A stretch of 34,636 nucleotides of DNA from Candidatus Aenigmatarchaeota archaeon (GCA_018920255.1 JAHLMR010000005.1:1-34636), one strand, 5' to 3'. Shown: positions 17,418 through 26,961, numbered from the stretch's first letter. Numbers and translations: made by a program. Notes: generated by a model from the letters alone, not told the origin.

Positions 17418-18507
17418 ACGTACAATTAGTAGTACCGGTATCATTATAGTTTATAGTTTTATTACATGTATTATTATATCCAATATTATTTACACCAGAT
17501 TGTATATTAATATCTACATTATTATTATTACAATAATACCCTTCAATAAATTTATTATTATTAGAATTCCATACTTCAATTCCGTCGGTATTTTGAACAG
17601 CCCAGTTATTTATTAGAATATTATTATTAGATCCGGATCCCGGCATCCCACCCATACAAAATCCGTACAAATTATTTTCTGCTCTGTTATTTATAAGAGT
17701 ATTATTATTAGAATTAGCTATCATTGCAATTCCATAATATGTATTTGAATCTGCAATATTATTTATAAGAGTATTATTAAATGATCCAGTGGTTAATCTA
17801 ATACCACTATGGAAATCTGAAAAAATACAATTTTTTATTGTGTTATTTTGCTTGCCATTCAAATAAATTCCATATGAATATGAAGTTCGGGTTCCATCGA
17901 TTCTATGACCCAAACAAGCAAAAATTTTATTACTAAAATTTGTTGGATTATTTATACAATATTGCTTCGAATAATCTAAAATGTCTTGTATTAAAATTAC
18001 TATAGAGTATTGGGAGTTATTTAAAGCTTGTGTGCAACTTTCACAACTATCACAAGTTGCTCCGTTCATTGGAGAATCAATATAATCTGCAAGATCAGGA
18101 TAAATATTTTTTATACTTATTGGAAATGATTGTGAAATTGTTTTAGTAGAAACTTTTATTGATTTTGAGTTTCTATAATCAATAAAATCATAAATTATAA
18201 ATGTATATAGTTCGCCGGGTTGAACTACTGCTGAAGAATTAATAAAATTAACTGGTTTTTCATCTACATAAATTGCAAAATTTGTTATCGGACTTTGCCC
18301 TATATTTCTAATTATAACTTTTTCACCAATAACAGATTCAATTATAAAATTTTGTGACAATCCAGAAACTATCTCTTGTGTTGTTTGACTTGCTGTTGAA
18401 GTTGTTTGAGAAAAAATACTAGAAAAGAAAAGATATCCTGCAGATGCCAAACTAATAGTTATTAATAAAATTAAAACAACTACTATTATTGCTGAAATTC
18501 CTTGCAT
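17407..18507 (-). CDS. Pilin-like surface protein with C-terminal right-handed beta-helix (NosD/PbH1-like)
   Basis: 366 aa; N-terminal hydrophobic helix MQGISAIIVVVLILLITISLASAGYLFFSSIF; stalk shared with the protein at 1-915; repeats NNNTLINNRAENN / FNNTLINNIADSN / SNNNILINNWAVQN. Confidence 0.82.
   Translation of the reverse strand: MQGISAIIVVVLILLITISLASAGYLFFSSIFSQTTSTASQTTQEIVSGLSQNFIIESVIGEKVIIRNIGQSPITNFAIYVDEKPVNFINSSAVVQPGELYTFIIYDFIDYRNSKSIKVSTKTISQSFPISIKNIYPDLADYIDSPMNGATCDSCESCTQALNNSQYSIVILIQDILDYSKQYCINNPTNFSNKIFACLGHRIDGTRTSYSYGIYLNGKQNNTIKNCIFSDFHSGIRLTTGSFNNTLINNIADSNTYYGIAMIANSNNNTLINNRAENNLYGFCMGGMPGSGSNNNILINNWAVQNTDGIEVWNSNNNKFIEGYYCNNNNVDINIQSGVNNIGYNNTCNKTINYNDTGTTNCTFTC
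17620..17795 (-). repeat. Short imperfect coding repeats in the beta-helix domain
   Basis: + strand ttatttattagaatattattattaga / ttatttataagagtattattattaga / ttatttataagagtattattaaatga, encoding successive N-N-[NT]-[TI]-L-I-N-N turns. Confidence 0.7.
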
Positions 18508-18647
18508 ATAAAAAATATTAAGAAATTAATTTTTAAAGATTTGAAATGAAGTTTTCTTATGCATGTTAAGCTAGTGGTAAGATTTATAAATTGAAATAAA
18601 AGAATTGTTTTCTATTTACCTCTATAAAGTTATTTTACAAATTAAAT

Positions 18648-18765
18648 TGGTCCCGAGGGGGAGACTTGAACTCCCAACCTTCCGGTTTCTATTGGAGCGT
18701 TGCTAAACAAGTAATGCAAATGCAAAACTCTACAGCCGGACGCTCCGCCATTGAGCTACCTCGGG
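18648..18765 (-). tRNA. tRNA-Tyr (anticodon GTA) with 43-nt intron at 37/38 (18687-18729), CCA encoded
   Basis: Acceptor CCCGAGG/CCTCGGG with C1-G72 (archaeal Tyr identity pair); anticodon stem TCCGG/CCGGA; exon loop CTGTAG + intron + A; CTGT/ATAG can form the 4-bp BHB central helix with bulges AGA and AAA; T-arm GGGAG-TTCAAGT-CTCCC. Confidence 0.9.
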
Positions 18766-18806
18766 TTGATAAATAAAATTTAAAATAAGAAGTATTTAAA
18801 ATTTGC

Positions 18807-19271
18807 TTATAATAACTCTACAAAATCAGCTGAGTTTTTTAAACTTGATGCTAAACCACGTTCAGCTGCAATTAAAATTACTTGTTTTCCCATTTCCTTT
18901 GCTTTTTGAATAAGAGCTAAAAAATCTGCATCTCTTGATGCAAGAGCAATAATGTCTATATTCTTATTATATATAGCTTCCATAGCATGTACAGTAATAG
19001 CAACATCAACATCTGTTTTTTGTTCTGGATCACCTAAAGCAATTATAGTTTCAAAACCTTCATTTGAGACTGCTTCTATTAGTTTTTCTGATGCAAATTG
19101 ATTAAGAAATACTTTTCCTATAACAATTCTTCCATATTTTTCTATTCTTCTTTTAAATTCCTTTAAATCTATATTAAACTCTTTTCTTATCATATTTGGA
19201 CCATCTATAAAAACAGCTATTCTTTTCTTTTCTGATATTCTAAATAATTTTTCAAAAACCATATGTACCAC
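18807..19271 (-). CDS. NYN-domain protein (TIGR00288/LabA-like putative RNase)
   Basis: 154 aa; IAVFIDGPNMIRKEFNIDLKEF, KTDVDVAITVHAMEAI, DIIALASRDADFLALIQKAKEMGK. Confidence 0.88.
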   Translation of the reverse strand: MVHMVFEKLFRISEKKRIAVFIDGPNMIRKEFNIDLKEFKRRIEKYGRIVIGKVFLNQFASEKLIEAVSNEGFETIIALGDPEQKTDVDVAITVHAMEAIYNKNIDIIALASRDADFLALIQKAKEMGKQVILIAAERGLASSLKNSADFVELL

Positions 19272-19309
19272 ATAAATAAGTTATTATTAAGAATTTAAAT
19301 ATTTGTTAT

Positions 19310-20104
19310 TTACATATCAAAACCTAAATTATAAAATTTATTCGAATTTTTTCCTGTTTGAAACCAAACTTCTTCAAATCCTATTTTTTTAACTTCGGCA
19401 ATTTCTTTTGCTGGAATTTTTATATTTATAGGAGTTCCTATTAAAAAATTACCTTTTTCATCTTTTCCTCCAAACCAAGGAGAATCTGTTTCAAGTAAAA
19501 TTTTTTCAAGAGGCATGTCTCTTACAATTTTTTTAATTGTTTTTGAATTTGCAATTAAAGGACCTACAGAAATATACCAATTGTTTTCTAAAACTCTATT
19601 AATAAACTTTTTTGCAGAAAATAAATGAAGTAAAACTTTTTCAGGAAAAATATCTTCTAAAATTTTAAACGCATCTTGAAATGCTATATCAGGAAAAGAT
19701 TTATCACCTCTTATATGAATAACAACTGGTTTTTTTAAATCCTTTGAAAATTCGAGCAATTCTAAAAATAGCTCTCTTTGCTTTCTTTGTAAATCTTTAT
19801 CCTTACACCAAAAATAATCTAAACCTATTTCTCCTATACCAACAATTTTTTCTTTTTTAATTTTTTCTAAATACTCATCTTTTTCACTTTCTTTTATTTC
19901 TGAAATGTATTCAGGATGAATTCCTGCTGTTGCAAAAACATAATTAGGAAATTTTTTAACAATTTCTATTGTTTTTTCAAAATCTTTAATATGAGCACAG
20001 CAGGTAATTATAGCTTTTATTCCTTCATTTTTACAATTTTCAATTGTTTTATCTAAAATACTATCAAATTCCTTTTGTTCTAAATGACAATGAGAATCTA
20101 TCAT
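19310..20104 (-). CDS. TatD-family metal-dependent hydrolase
   Basis: 264 aa; MIDSHCHLEQKEF, AGIHPEYI, GEIGLDYFW, VIHIRG, LLETDSPWF. Confidence 0.93.
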   Translation of the reverse strand: MIDSHCHLEQKEFDSILDKTIENCKNEGIKAIITCCAHIKDFEKTIEIVKKFPNYVFATAGIHPEYISEIKESEKDEYLEKIKKEKIVGIGEIGLDYFWCKDKDLQRKQRELFLELLEFSKDLKKPVVIHIRGDKSFPDIAFQDAFKILEDIFPEKVLLHLFSAKKFINRVLENNWYISVGPLIANSKTIKKIVRDMPLEKILLETDSPWFGGKDEKGNFLIGTPINIKIPAKEIAEVKKIGFEEVWFQTGKNSNKFYNLGFDM

Positions 20105-20106
20105 TT

Positions 20107-20460
20107 TTATTCCTCTAATACAATATATTTTTTTTGTCTTATATATGCTAATTTTCCTTTTTTATTTTTTATTTTTTTTCTTAATACAGAATCTTGTGTA
20201 GCAATAATATATTCATTAGATAAATTTAATAAAATATCATCTGAATTTCCTGTAATTTCTATGATTTTTATTTTATTATAAATCTTTAAAACAAGTTTTG
20301 CATATTTACTATCTTTTTTACATGATTTAGAAATTAAATTAATTTCTTCTATAACAGGTTTTATTGTATAAATATCAAAACCCTTCAATTGTTCATATAG
20401 ATCTATTTTAAATTTTATTGAATCTATTAAAAAATTTGTATCTAAAATTATTTTTTTCAT
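20107..20460 (-). CDS. PIN-domain protein, Fcf1/Utp24-like rRNA-processing nuclease
   Basis: 117 aa; ILDTNFLIDSIKFKID, VIEEINLIS, SDDILL, IIATQDSVLRKKIKNKKGKLAYIRQKKYIVLEE. Confidence 0.82.
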   Translation of the reverse strand: MKKIILDTNFLIDSIKFKIDLYEQLKGFDIYTIKPVIEEINLISKSCKKDSKYAKLVLKIYNKIKIIEITGNSDDILLNLSNEYIIATQDSVLRKKIKNKKGKLAYIRQKKYIVLEE

Positions 20461-20503
20461 AAATTCACCATATTTATAAAGTTAAATATAATTATATATT
20501 AAT

Positions 20504-21541
20504 GTGATTTTTATGAAAGTTTATATAGCAATATGTCCAATAGGGATTTTTGCAATAAATGAAAATAACAAAATTATAAAAAGTATAATATTTCAAAAAG
20601 ATCCAGAAAGGGTTGCTAAAACCATTTATGCTTTTGAAATGGGAGAACAAATACCTGAATTAGTAGAACTTATTGAAAAATTAACAGCATCTGGTATAAC
20701 AGATATAGAAACAACACAACCAAACCAAGCAAGTAAGTTTTTATCTGAAAAATTTAGAGAAATTGCACTAAAAGAAAAAATTTTTAAAGATAATACAGAA
20801 CTTAACTTATTTCTTTCTAAATTAGCTATTGTTAAATCAAAGCTTAAAATTTCAAAATTAGAAAGAAGAGATAAACTAATTATTCAAGCTGTTTCATCTT
20901 TAATTGATCTTGATAAAATTTTGAATTTAATGTCTGAAAGGCTTAGAGAATGGTATGGGATACATTATCCTGAATTAAAAATTAATGAACATAAGAAATT
21001 TGCTGAATTCATTGTTAAATATGGAAGAAGAGAAAATGATCCTAATTTTAAAACAAGTATGGGTATGGAAATAGATGAAAAAGATGAAAATATGTTAAAA
21101 ATATATGCAGAAAAATTAAAAGAAATGTTTGAACTTAGGGATGAAATAGAAAAATATTTAAGAGAAATTTGTAAAAAAGAAATACCAAATACAAGTGCAA
21201 TAGTAGGGCCTATAATTGCAGCCAGATTACTTGCTCATGCTGGATCTCTTGAAAAGCTTGCAAAAATGTCTGCATCTACAATTCAACTTTTAGGTGCTGA
21301 AAAGGCTTTATTTAAGTTTTTAAGGGAAAGGGAAAAGAAGAAAGGTGCAAAACCACCAAAATATGGTTTATTATATCTTGTTCCAGAAATAAATAGTGCT
21401 CCAAAAGAAAAGAAAGGAAAAATTGCAAGAATATTTGCATCAGAGCTTATACTCGCAATAAGAGCAGACTATTTTTCAAAAGTAGATAAAAGCGAAGAAT
21501 TTATTAAAAATTTAAAAGAAAAATTAGAAAAGGTAAAATAA
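20504..21541 (+). CDS. nop5: Nop5/Nop56-58 box C/D sRNP core protein
   Basis: 345 aa; WYGIHYPEL, NTSAIVGPIIAARLLAHAGSLEKLAKMSASTIQLLGAEKALFKFLR, PPKYGLLY. Start may be the ATG at 20513. Confidence 0.95.
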   Translation: MIFMKVYIAICPIGIFAINENNKIIKSIIFQKDPERVAKTIYAFEMGEQIPELVELIEKLTASGITDIETTQPNQASKFLSEKFREIALKEKIFKDNTELNLFLSKLAIVKSKLKISKLERRDKLIIQAVSSLIDLDKILNLMSERLREWYGIHYPELKINEHKKFAEFIVKYGRRENDPNFKTSMGMEIDEKDENMLKIYAEKLKEMFELRDEIEKYLREICKKEIPNTSAIVGPIIAARLLAHAGSLEKLAKMSASTIQLLGAEKALFKFLREREKKKGAKPPKYGLLYLVPEINSAPKEKKGKIARIFASELILAIRADYFSKVDKSEEFIKNLKEKLEKVK

Positions 21542-21542
21542 T

Positions 21543-22205
21543 ATGGAAATTAAAGAAAAATTTTCAGGAATTTATTTAATTGATAATAATTTAGCAACAA
21601 TAAACTCTGCTCCAGGATTTAAACCGTTTGGTGAACATACAGAAGTTATAGATAAAAAAGAATATAGATTTTGGGATCCATATAGAAGTAAAGCTGCTGC
21701 AGCAATTATTAAAGGAGTAAAAGAGTTCCCGATAAAAATTGGTATTAAAATACTTTATTTAGGGGCAGCACATGGTTATACATGTTCTTTTCTTTCAAAT
21801 ATAATTGGCAATAAAGGAATAATTTATGCTATTGAATTTTCTGAAAGATGCTTTCATGAACTTCTTCCTATTTGTGAAAAATATAAAAATATAGTTCCTA
21901 TATTAGCGGATGCTAGGAAACCTGAATTATATTCGTGGGTTGAAAAAGTTGATGTTGTATATTGTGATATTGCACAACCAGATCAAACAGAAATTGCAAT
22001 AAGAAACTGTAATGAATTTTTAAAAGAAAAAGGCTGGCTCATGTTAGCTGTTAAAACACAAAGTATTGATGTTACTAAAAGTACAAAAGAAATAACAAGA
22101 CAAGAAATTGAAAAATTAAAAAATGCTGGTTTTGAAATTATAGATTGGAAAATTTTAGATCCGTTTGAAGAAAAGCACAGTTTTATTATTGCAAGAAAGG
22201 TTTAA
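21543..22205 (+). CDS. flpA: Fibrillarin-like rRNA/tRNA 2'-O-methyltransferase
   Basis: 220 aa; FRFW-type YRFWDPYRSKAAAAI, KILYLGAAHGYTCSFLSNII, YAIEFSERCFHELL, VDVVYCDIAQPDQTEI. Confidence 0.96.
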   Translation: MEIKEKFSGIYLIDNNLATINSAPGFKPFGEHTEVIDKKEYRFWDPYRSKAAAAIIKGVKEFPIKIGIKILYLGAAHGYTCSFLSNIIGNKGIIYAIEFSERCFHELLPICEKYKNIVPILADARKPELYSWVEKVDVVYCDIAQPDQTEIAIRNCNEFLKEKGWLMLAVKTQSIDVTKSTKEITRQEIEKLKNAGFEIIDWKILDPFEEKHSFIIARKV

Positions 22206-23220
22206 TTTTCTCTATAAGTTTTTCTTTAAATATATTAATTTTATTTTTAGGTAATAAGGCACCAGCCGCATTTGGATGACCGCCAGCTGAAATATTTATT
22301 TCATTTGAAATTTCTTTAAAAATTTTTCCTAAATCTATATTTGAAATTCCGGTGCGTGCACTAACAGAAAATTTTCCTTTTCTTTCTTCATAAACAATAA
22401 AAATTTTACTATTATCTTCTGAGCAAAGCTCGGTAGAAACAGATGAAGATAATCTCTTATATTTTGAATTTAGTAATCCAAAAATAAGTCTACCGTCAAA
22501 TAAATTTTCTGATTTTTCTAAATATTTCTTTTTAAGTCTTTTAATTTCTTTTCTGTAATTTTTATATGTTTCTTTAAGAATTTTATTTTTTTCTAATTCT
22601 TCCAAAGATTTTGAATTAAACAATAATTCTATAACATCATTACAACTTGAAAAAATAGAATTTCCATAAAGCATATCTGCTATTTTCATTAGCTTTGATT
22701 TTGAAACATTTTCTTTTGTTGGATTTTTTATAAATTTAGAAATCAAATCTAAACAATCATCTATACCATAATCTGAAACCGTTCCTATTGCTGCAACCCA
22801 ATCGTAATCCTTTAATTCATCTTCAAAAATTTTATAAACTAAATAAGAGACTGGTTGATATACATTTTTTTCAAAATGAATATTATAATGTACTATATTT
22901 TCACTTGATAAATTTTTTATAGGAGGATGATGATCTATAATTAAAATTTTTATATTATCTGTTACTAATACTTCTTTCGCTTGATCAAACGGAATATCTA
23001 AAATAATAAATTTATTAAATTTTTTTACTAATGCGTTAAATACTTCTTCATCTTCAGATAAAGAAAAATCAAAAAATGATGCTGATAAATTATTTTTATA
23101 AAGAATTTTAAGCATAAGAACAGCAGAACAAATACCATCATTATCTCTATGATAAAGTATACAAATATTATCAGTATGTTTAAGATTATTTATAAAACTT
23201 TTAACATTAAAATAATTCAT
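22186..23220 (-). CDS. DHH-family phosphoesterase (RecJ/NrnA-like, with DHHA1)
   Basis: 344 aa; CILYHRDNDGICSAVLML, KILIIDHHPP, C-terminal INISAGGHPNAAGALLP. Confidence 0.9.
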   Translation of the reverse strand: MNYFNVKSFINNLKHTDNICILYHRDNDGICSAVLMLKILYKNNLSASFFDFSLSEDEEVFNALVKKFNKFIILDIPFDQAKEVLVTDNIKILIIDHHPPIKNLSSENIVHYNIHFEKNVYQPVSYLVYKIFEDELKDYDWVAAIGTVSDYGIDDCLDLISKFIKNPTKENVSKSKLMKIADMLYGNSIFSSCNDVIELLFNSKSLEELEKNKILKETYKNYRKEIKRLKKKYLEKSENLFDGRLIFGLLNSKYKRLSSSVSTELCSEDNSKIFIVYEERKGKFSVSARTGISNIDLGKIFKEISNEINISAGGHPNAAGALLPKNKINIFKEKLIEKIKPFLQ

Positions 23221-23226
23221 AGTTTT

Positions 23227-23808
23227 TCACTGCTTTTTTATTAAAAAACTTAAAAGATCTTCAGTATTTATAGAATTTATTTGCGATTCTATTCCGGCAT
23301 CTATCATATCTGCATAAAAAACTATTAATGCTTCCAGTGTTCTTGGATTTGCTCCTGCTGCCCCAAGATCTCCACCATGAGAAGCAACAATATGAATAAC
23401 TTCTTCAGGAAAATTTCTAGCATATAATTCTGCTGCAGAAAAAAATGCATGATCTAATAAAGTTCCTGAGAAATTCCAAACTCTTCCTTCTTTTTTAAGA
23501 ATAAAAACTTTCATTATGTCATGAAGTAAAGCTCCTGCTATTAAATAATCTTTGTTTATTTTTATTTTATACATTTTTTCAAAATTTTCTGAAAGCATTA
23601 AAGAAATATTTGTAACAGATTCTATATGATCAATTAACCCACCTTCATAATTATGGTGTCCAGAAACCCATGCAGGAACTTTTTCTAATTTTGATATTGG
23701 ATATATTATTTCAGAGTTTGATATTGTTGGTTCTTTTAAAATTTCTATTACCTTTTCTCTTAATTTTTTATTTTCTATTTTTTCTGCAAGTTTTATTAAT
23801 CTTTCCAT
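23227..23808 (-). CDS. HD-domain phosphohydrolase
   Basis: 193 aa; SGHHNYEGGLIDHIESV, AGALLHDIMKV, DHAFFSAAEL, HIVASHGG, ALIVFYADMIDA. Confidence 0.88.
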   Translation of the reverse strand: MERLIKLAEKIENKKLREKVIEILKEPTISNSEIIYPISKLEKVPAWVSGHHNYEGGLIDHIESVTNISLMLSENFEKMYKIKINKDYLIAGALLHDIMKVFILKKEGRVWNFSGTLLDHAFFSAAELYARNFPEEVIHIVASHGGDLGAAGANPRTLEALIVFYADMIDAGIESQINSINTEDLLSFLIKKQ

Positions 23809-23841
23809 GAAAATAAATACTTGAAAGAAATTTAAAAAGAT

Positions 23842-26800
23842 TTAATATTCTATTCCAAAACTATATTTTTTTCCTTCAAATTCAAAATTTTCTATTTTTC
23901 CTTTTGGCTTTTCAATTATATAAGTGCTATCTGTTTCATTTTCTATTTTCTTTATTTTTTCTTCATTAAATTTTATTTCTGAATATAACTTTATTTTTTC
24001 TCCTATTTTTAATCCTTCTTTCTTTCTTTTTTCTTGCACTGCCCTTATAAATTCTCTGAAAAACCATTCCTCCTTTAATTCTTCTGTAATAGAAGTATCT
24101 AAAGAAATTATTCCTCCAGTAATCTTTTTTCCTTCTTCTGAAATTTCTTCAAATTTTATATCTTCAGTGCTAATTTCAAATTTTTCTATTTTTGTTTTTC
24201 CTTTCTTTTCTATCTCTTTTTTTATTTTTTCTGCATCTATATTTTTCAATAATTCTGCTATTTCTTTAGAATCTTTTCCAAATTTTTTTCCTAAAACTGG
24301 CCAATTGGGTTTAACTATATATTTAACTTTCTTTAATTCAAAATTAATATTTCTAACATTACCTAATAACAAAATTATATGCTTAAGATTTTTTATAGCT
24401 TCTTTAATTTCTTCATTACCATAAACATTAATTGCATTTAATAAGTATTTTAGTTTAATATTTTTTTCTTGTCTTATTTCATATGATGCATTAATAATTT
24501 CTTTACATATTTCCATTTGTCTTTCTAAATCAGCATCAATTTTTTCTATTTCTGGCCATTTACAAATATGAACTGATATGCATTTTTCAGTTTTAGCAAA
24601 TAAATCTTGATATATTTTCTCTGAAATAAATGGGCATATTGGAGCTAACAATTTGATTAATTTATTTAAAACATATTCTAATGTTTGAAATGCAGCTGCT
24701 TTATCAGAACCTGTATAATAAGGAGCTGTTCTATCTTTAATTAATTTTAAATAAAATCTTGAAAGATCTGAAAGTATAAATTCTATTATTTCTCTACCAG
24801 CAACATGAAGCTCAAATTTTTCTATAGCCTTTGTAACTATATCTGTAAGAGTATTTATTCTTGAAATTATCCACTTATCTTCAGGAAGAAATTTTGGTTT
24901 TTGTTTTTTATAAAATTTTGAATATGTTACATAATACTGATAAACGTTCCATAGAGTATTAAGCACAGATATAATATTTTCAACTTCATTAGCACTAAAA
25001 TTCTTGGTTTCCCAAAGAGGTGTACTATAACAATAATAAAGTCTTATAGCATCGCTTCCTAATTTTTCAATTGCTTCATTTGCCCAAATTACATTTCCTA
25101 AGCTTTTTGACATTTTTTCTCCTTTTTCATCTAAAACCCATCCTATCATTCTTACTTGTTTATATGGTGACTTTCCAAATAATGCTGCTGAACAAAACAT
25201 TAAAGAATAAAACCATCCTCTTATTTGATCTTGAGATTCAGAAATTGCATCAACTTCCCATAGTTTTTCAAATAATTCTTTGTTTTTGTAAGGATATCCT
25301 AAAGATGCCCAAGGAGTTATTCCAGAATCAAACCAAACATTTAAAATATCTTCAACTCTTTTCATTTTTCCGCCACAATTACAAGTAAATGTAATTTTAT
25401 CTAATGTATTTCTATGTAAATCTATTTCATCAGGAAGTTTTGTATCAGAAAGCTCACGAAGCATAGCTTCAGAATCAACAACTATTATTTTTTCACAGTT
25501 TTCACATTTCCATATTGGCATTGGAATTCCCCAATATCTTTGTTGACTTAAGCACCAATCTATTGAATTTTCAAGCCAATTCCTAAATCTTTGTTTTGCA
25601 AAATTAGGAAGCCATTCAACTTTTTCATTCTCTTCAATCATAATATCTTTTATTGGATCTATTTTCAAAAACCATTGCTTACTATTTCTATAAATTAATG
25701 GTGATTTGCATCTCCAGCAAACTGGATAACTATGAACTATTGTTGACTTAAAAAGAAGTCTATTGTTTTTTTCTAATTCTTTTATAATTTCTTTATCTGC
25801 ATCTTTAACAAACATTCCTGAAAATTTTCCAGCTTCTTCTGTTAAAATTCCCTTTTCATTTACAGGAGAAACAACAGGAAGCTGATAATATTTTCCTATT
25901 TCATAATCACTTGGTCCGTGACCTGGAGCAGTATGAACAAGACCAGAACCCTCATCCATAGTTACAAATTCTGAAAACTCCTCTTCTTCCTTTTCTTCTT
26001 TTCCCATTCTATGTTTTTTATATTTCTTATGAACCATAACAGGAATAGAAAGAATAACTTTATGTCCACCTTTAAAATTTTGACACGGAACATTAAGAAT
26101 TGGTTCGTATTCTAAACCATCTAATTCTTCTCCATCAAATATATCTATAATTTCATATTTTTCTTTTAATAACTCTTCAAAAATTGGTTTTACTCTCTTT
26201 TCTGCTATAATATAAATTTCATTCCTAAATTTTACTTTAACGTATTTTTCTTTTGGGTTTACTGCAATAGCAACATTTCCTGGAAGCGTCCAAGGAGTTG
26301 TTGTGTATACGATTAAAAATTCGTTTTCTTTATTTTTTATTTTAAATTTTATATAAATTCCAGGATCAGAGAGATCTACATAACTATCAGTTACTTCATA
26401 ACCAGATAAAGCTGTCTCACATCTCCAACACCAAAAAATTGGTTTTTCACCACATACTAACAAGCCTTTTTCATGATATTTTTTTAATGTCCACCATGCT
26501 GATTCTATAAAATAATTTTTATATGTAAAATATGGTTCAAACCAACCACGCCATACACCAAATTTTTTATAAAAATCTAACCATTTCTTTTCGTTGTTCA
26601 AAACTTTAGATATACATGCATTAATAAAATTATCAACACCAATTTTTTCTATATCAGATTTTTTAGTTATACCTAGTTCTTTTTCAACTTTTGTTTCTAT
26701 TGGAAGTCCGTGACAATCAAAACCTGGTTGTAGCCAAACATTATAACCTTGCATTATTTTAAATTTAGCTAAAACGTCCTTTGAAAAAGTTGTTCTAGCA

Positions 26801-26961
26801 TGACCTATATGCGCTACATCATTTACATATGGTGGTCCATCTAATAAATAAAATTTTTTATTTTTTTCTCTGGATTTTTTTATAACTTCACTTATATTTA
26901 TTTTTTCCCAAAATTGTAAAATTTCATTTTCTATTTCTTTTGAATTATAATGTGTTGGCAT
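23842..26961 (-). CDS. ileS: Isoleucyl-tRNA synthetase
   Basis: 1039 aa; LLDGPPYVNDVAHIGHARTTFSKDVLAKFKIMQGYNVWLQPGFDCHGLPIE, KMSKSLGNVI, WFDSGITPWASLGYP. Confidence 0.96.
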   Translation of the reverse strand: MPTHYNSKEIENEILQFWEKINISEVIKKSREKNKKFYLLDGPPYVNDVAHIGHARTTFSKDVLAKFKIMQGYNVWLQPGFDCHGLPIETKVEKELGITKKSDIEKIGVDNFINACISKVLNNEKKWLDFYKKFGVWRGWFEPYFTYKNYFIESAWWTLKKYHEKGLLVCGEKPIFWCWRCETALSGYEVTDSYVDLSDPGIYIKFKIKNKENEFLIVYTTTPWTLPGNVAIAVNPKEKYVKVKFRNEIYIIAEKRVKPIFEELLKEKYEIIDIFDGEELDGLEYEPILNVPCQNFKGGHKVILSIPVMVHKKYKKHRMGKEEKEEEEFSEFVTMDEGSGLVHTAPGHGPSDYEIGKYYQLPVVSPVNEKGILTEEAGKFSGMFVKDADKEIIKELEKNNRLLFKSTIVHSYPVCWRCKSPLIYRNSKQWFLKIDPIKDIMIEENEKVEWLPNFAKQRFRNWLENSIDWCLSQQRYWGIPMPIWKCENCEKIIVVDSEAMLRELSDTKLPDEIDLHRNTLDKITFTCNCGGKMKRVEDILNVWFDSGITPWASLGYPYKNKELFEKLWEVDAISESQDQIRGWFYSLMFCSAALFGKSPYKQVRMIGWVLDEKGEKMSKSLGNVIWANEAIEKLGSDAIRLYYCYSTPLWETKNFSANEVENIISVLNTLWNVYQYYVTYSKFYKKQKPKFLPEDKWIISRINTLTDIVTKAIEKFELHVAGREIIEFILSDLSRFYLKLIKDRTAPYYTGSDKAAAFQTLEYVLNKLIKLLAPICPFISEKIYQDLFAKTEKCISVHICKWPEIEKIDADLERQMEICKEIINASYEIRQEKNIKLKYLLNAINVYGNEEIKEAIKNLKHIILLLGNVRNINFELKKVKYIVKPNWPVLGKKFGKDSKEIAELLKNIDAEKIKKEIEKKGKTKIEKFEISTEDIKFEEISEEGKKITGGIISLDTSITEELKEEWFFREFIRAVQEKRKKEGLKIGEKIKLYSEIKFNEEKIKKIENETDSTYIIEKPKGKIENFEFEGKKYSFGIEY

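Noticed and set aside
18531-18647. Possible sRNA gene between the pilin-like gene and tRNA-Tyr
   Set aside because: No convincing box C/D motifs or stable hairpin recognised by eye; only AT-rich intergenic sequence.
20084-20281. 65-aa + strand ORF
   Set aside because: Antisense to the PIN gene and TatD start; Phe/Tyr-rich.
20107-20460. Toxin-antitoxin (VapC) interpretation of the PIN protein
   Set aside because: No antitoxin-like neighbour; C-terminal ATQDSVLRKKIK...YIRQKKY fits Fcf1-like PIN proteins better.
23924-24424. 166-aa + strand ORF
   Set aside because: Antisense to ileS; Phe/Ser/Ile-rich translation typical of the complement of an AT-rich Lys/Glu-rich gene.
25071-25388. 105-aa + strand ORF
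   Set aside because: Antisense to conserved ileS sequence including KMSKS; low-complexity Leu/Phe composition.
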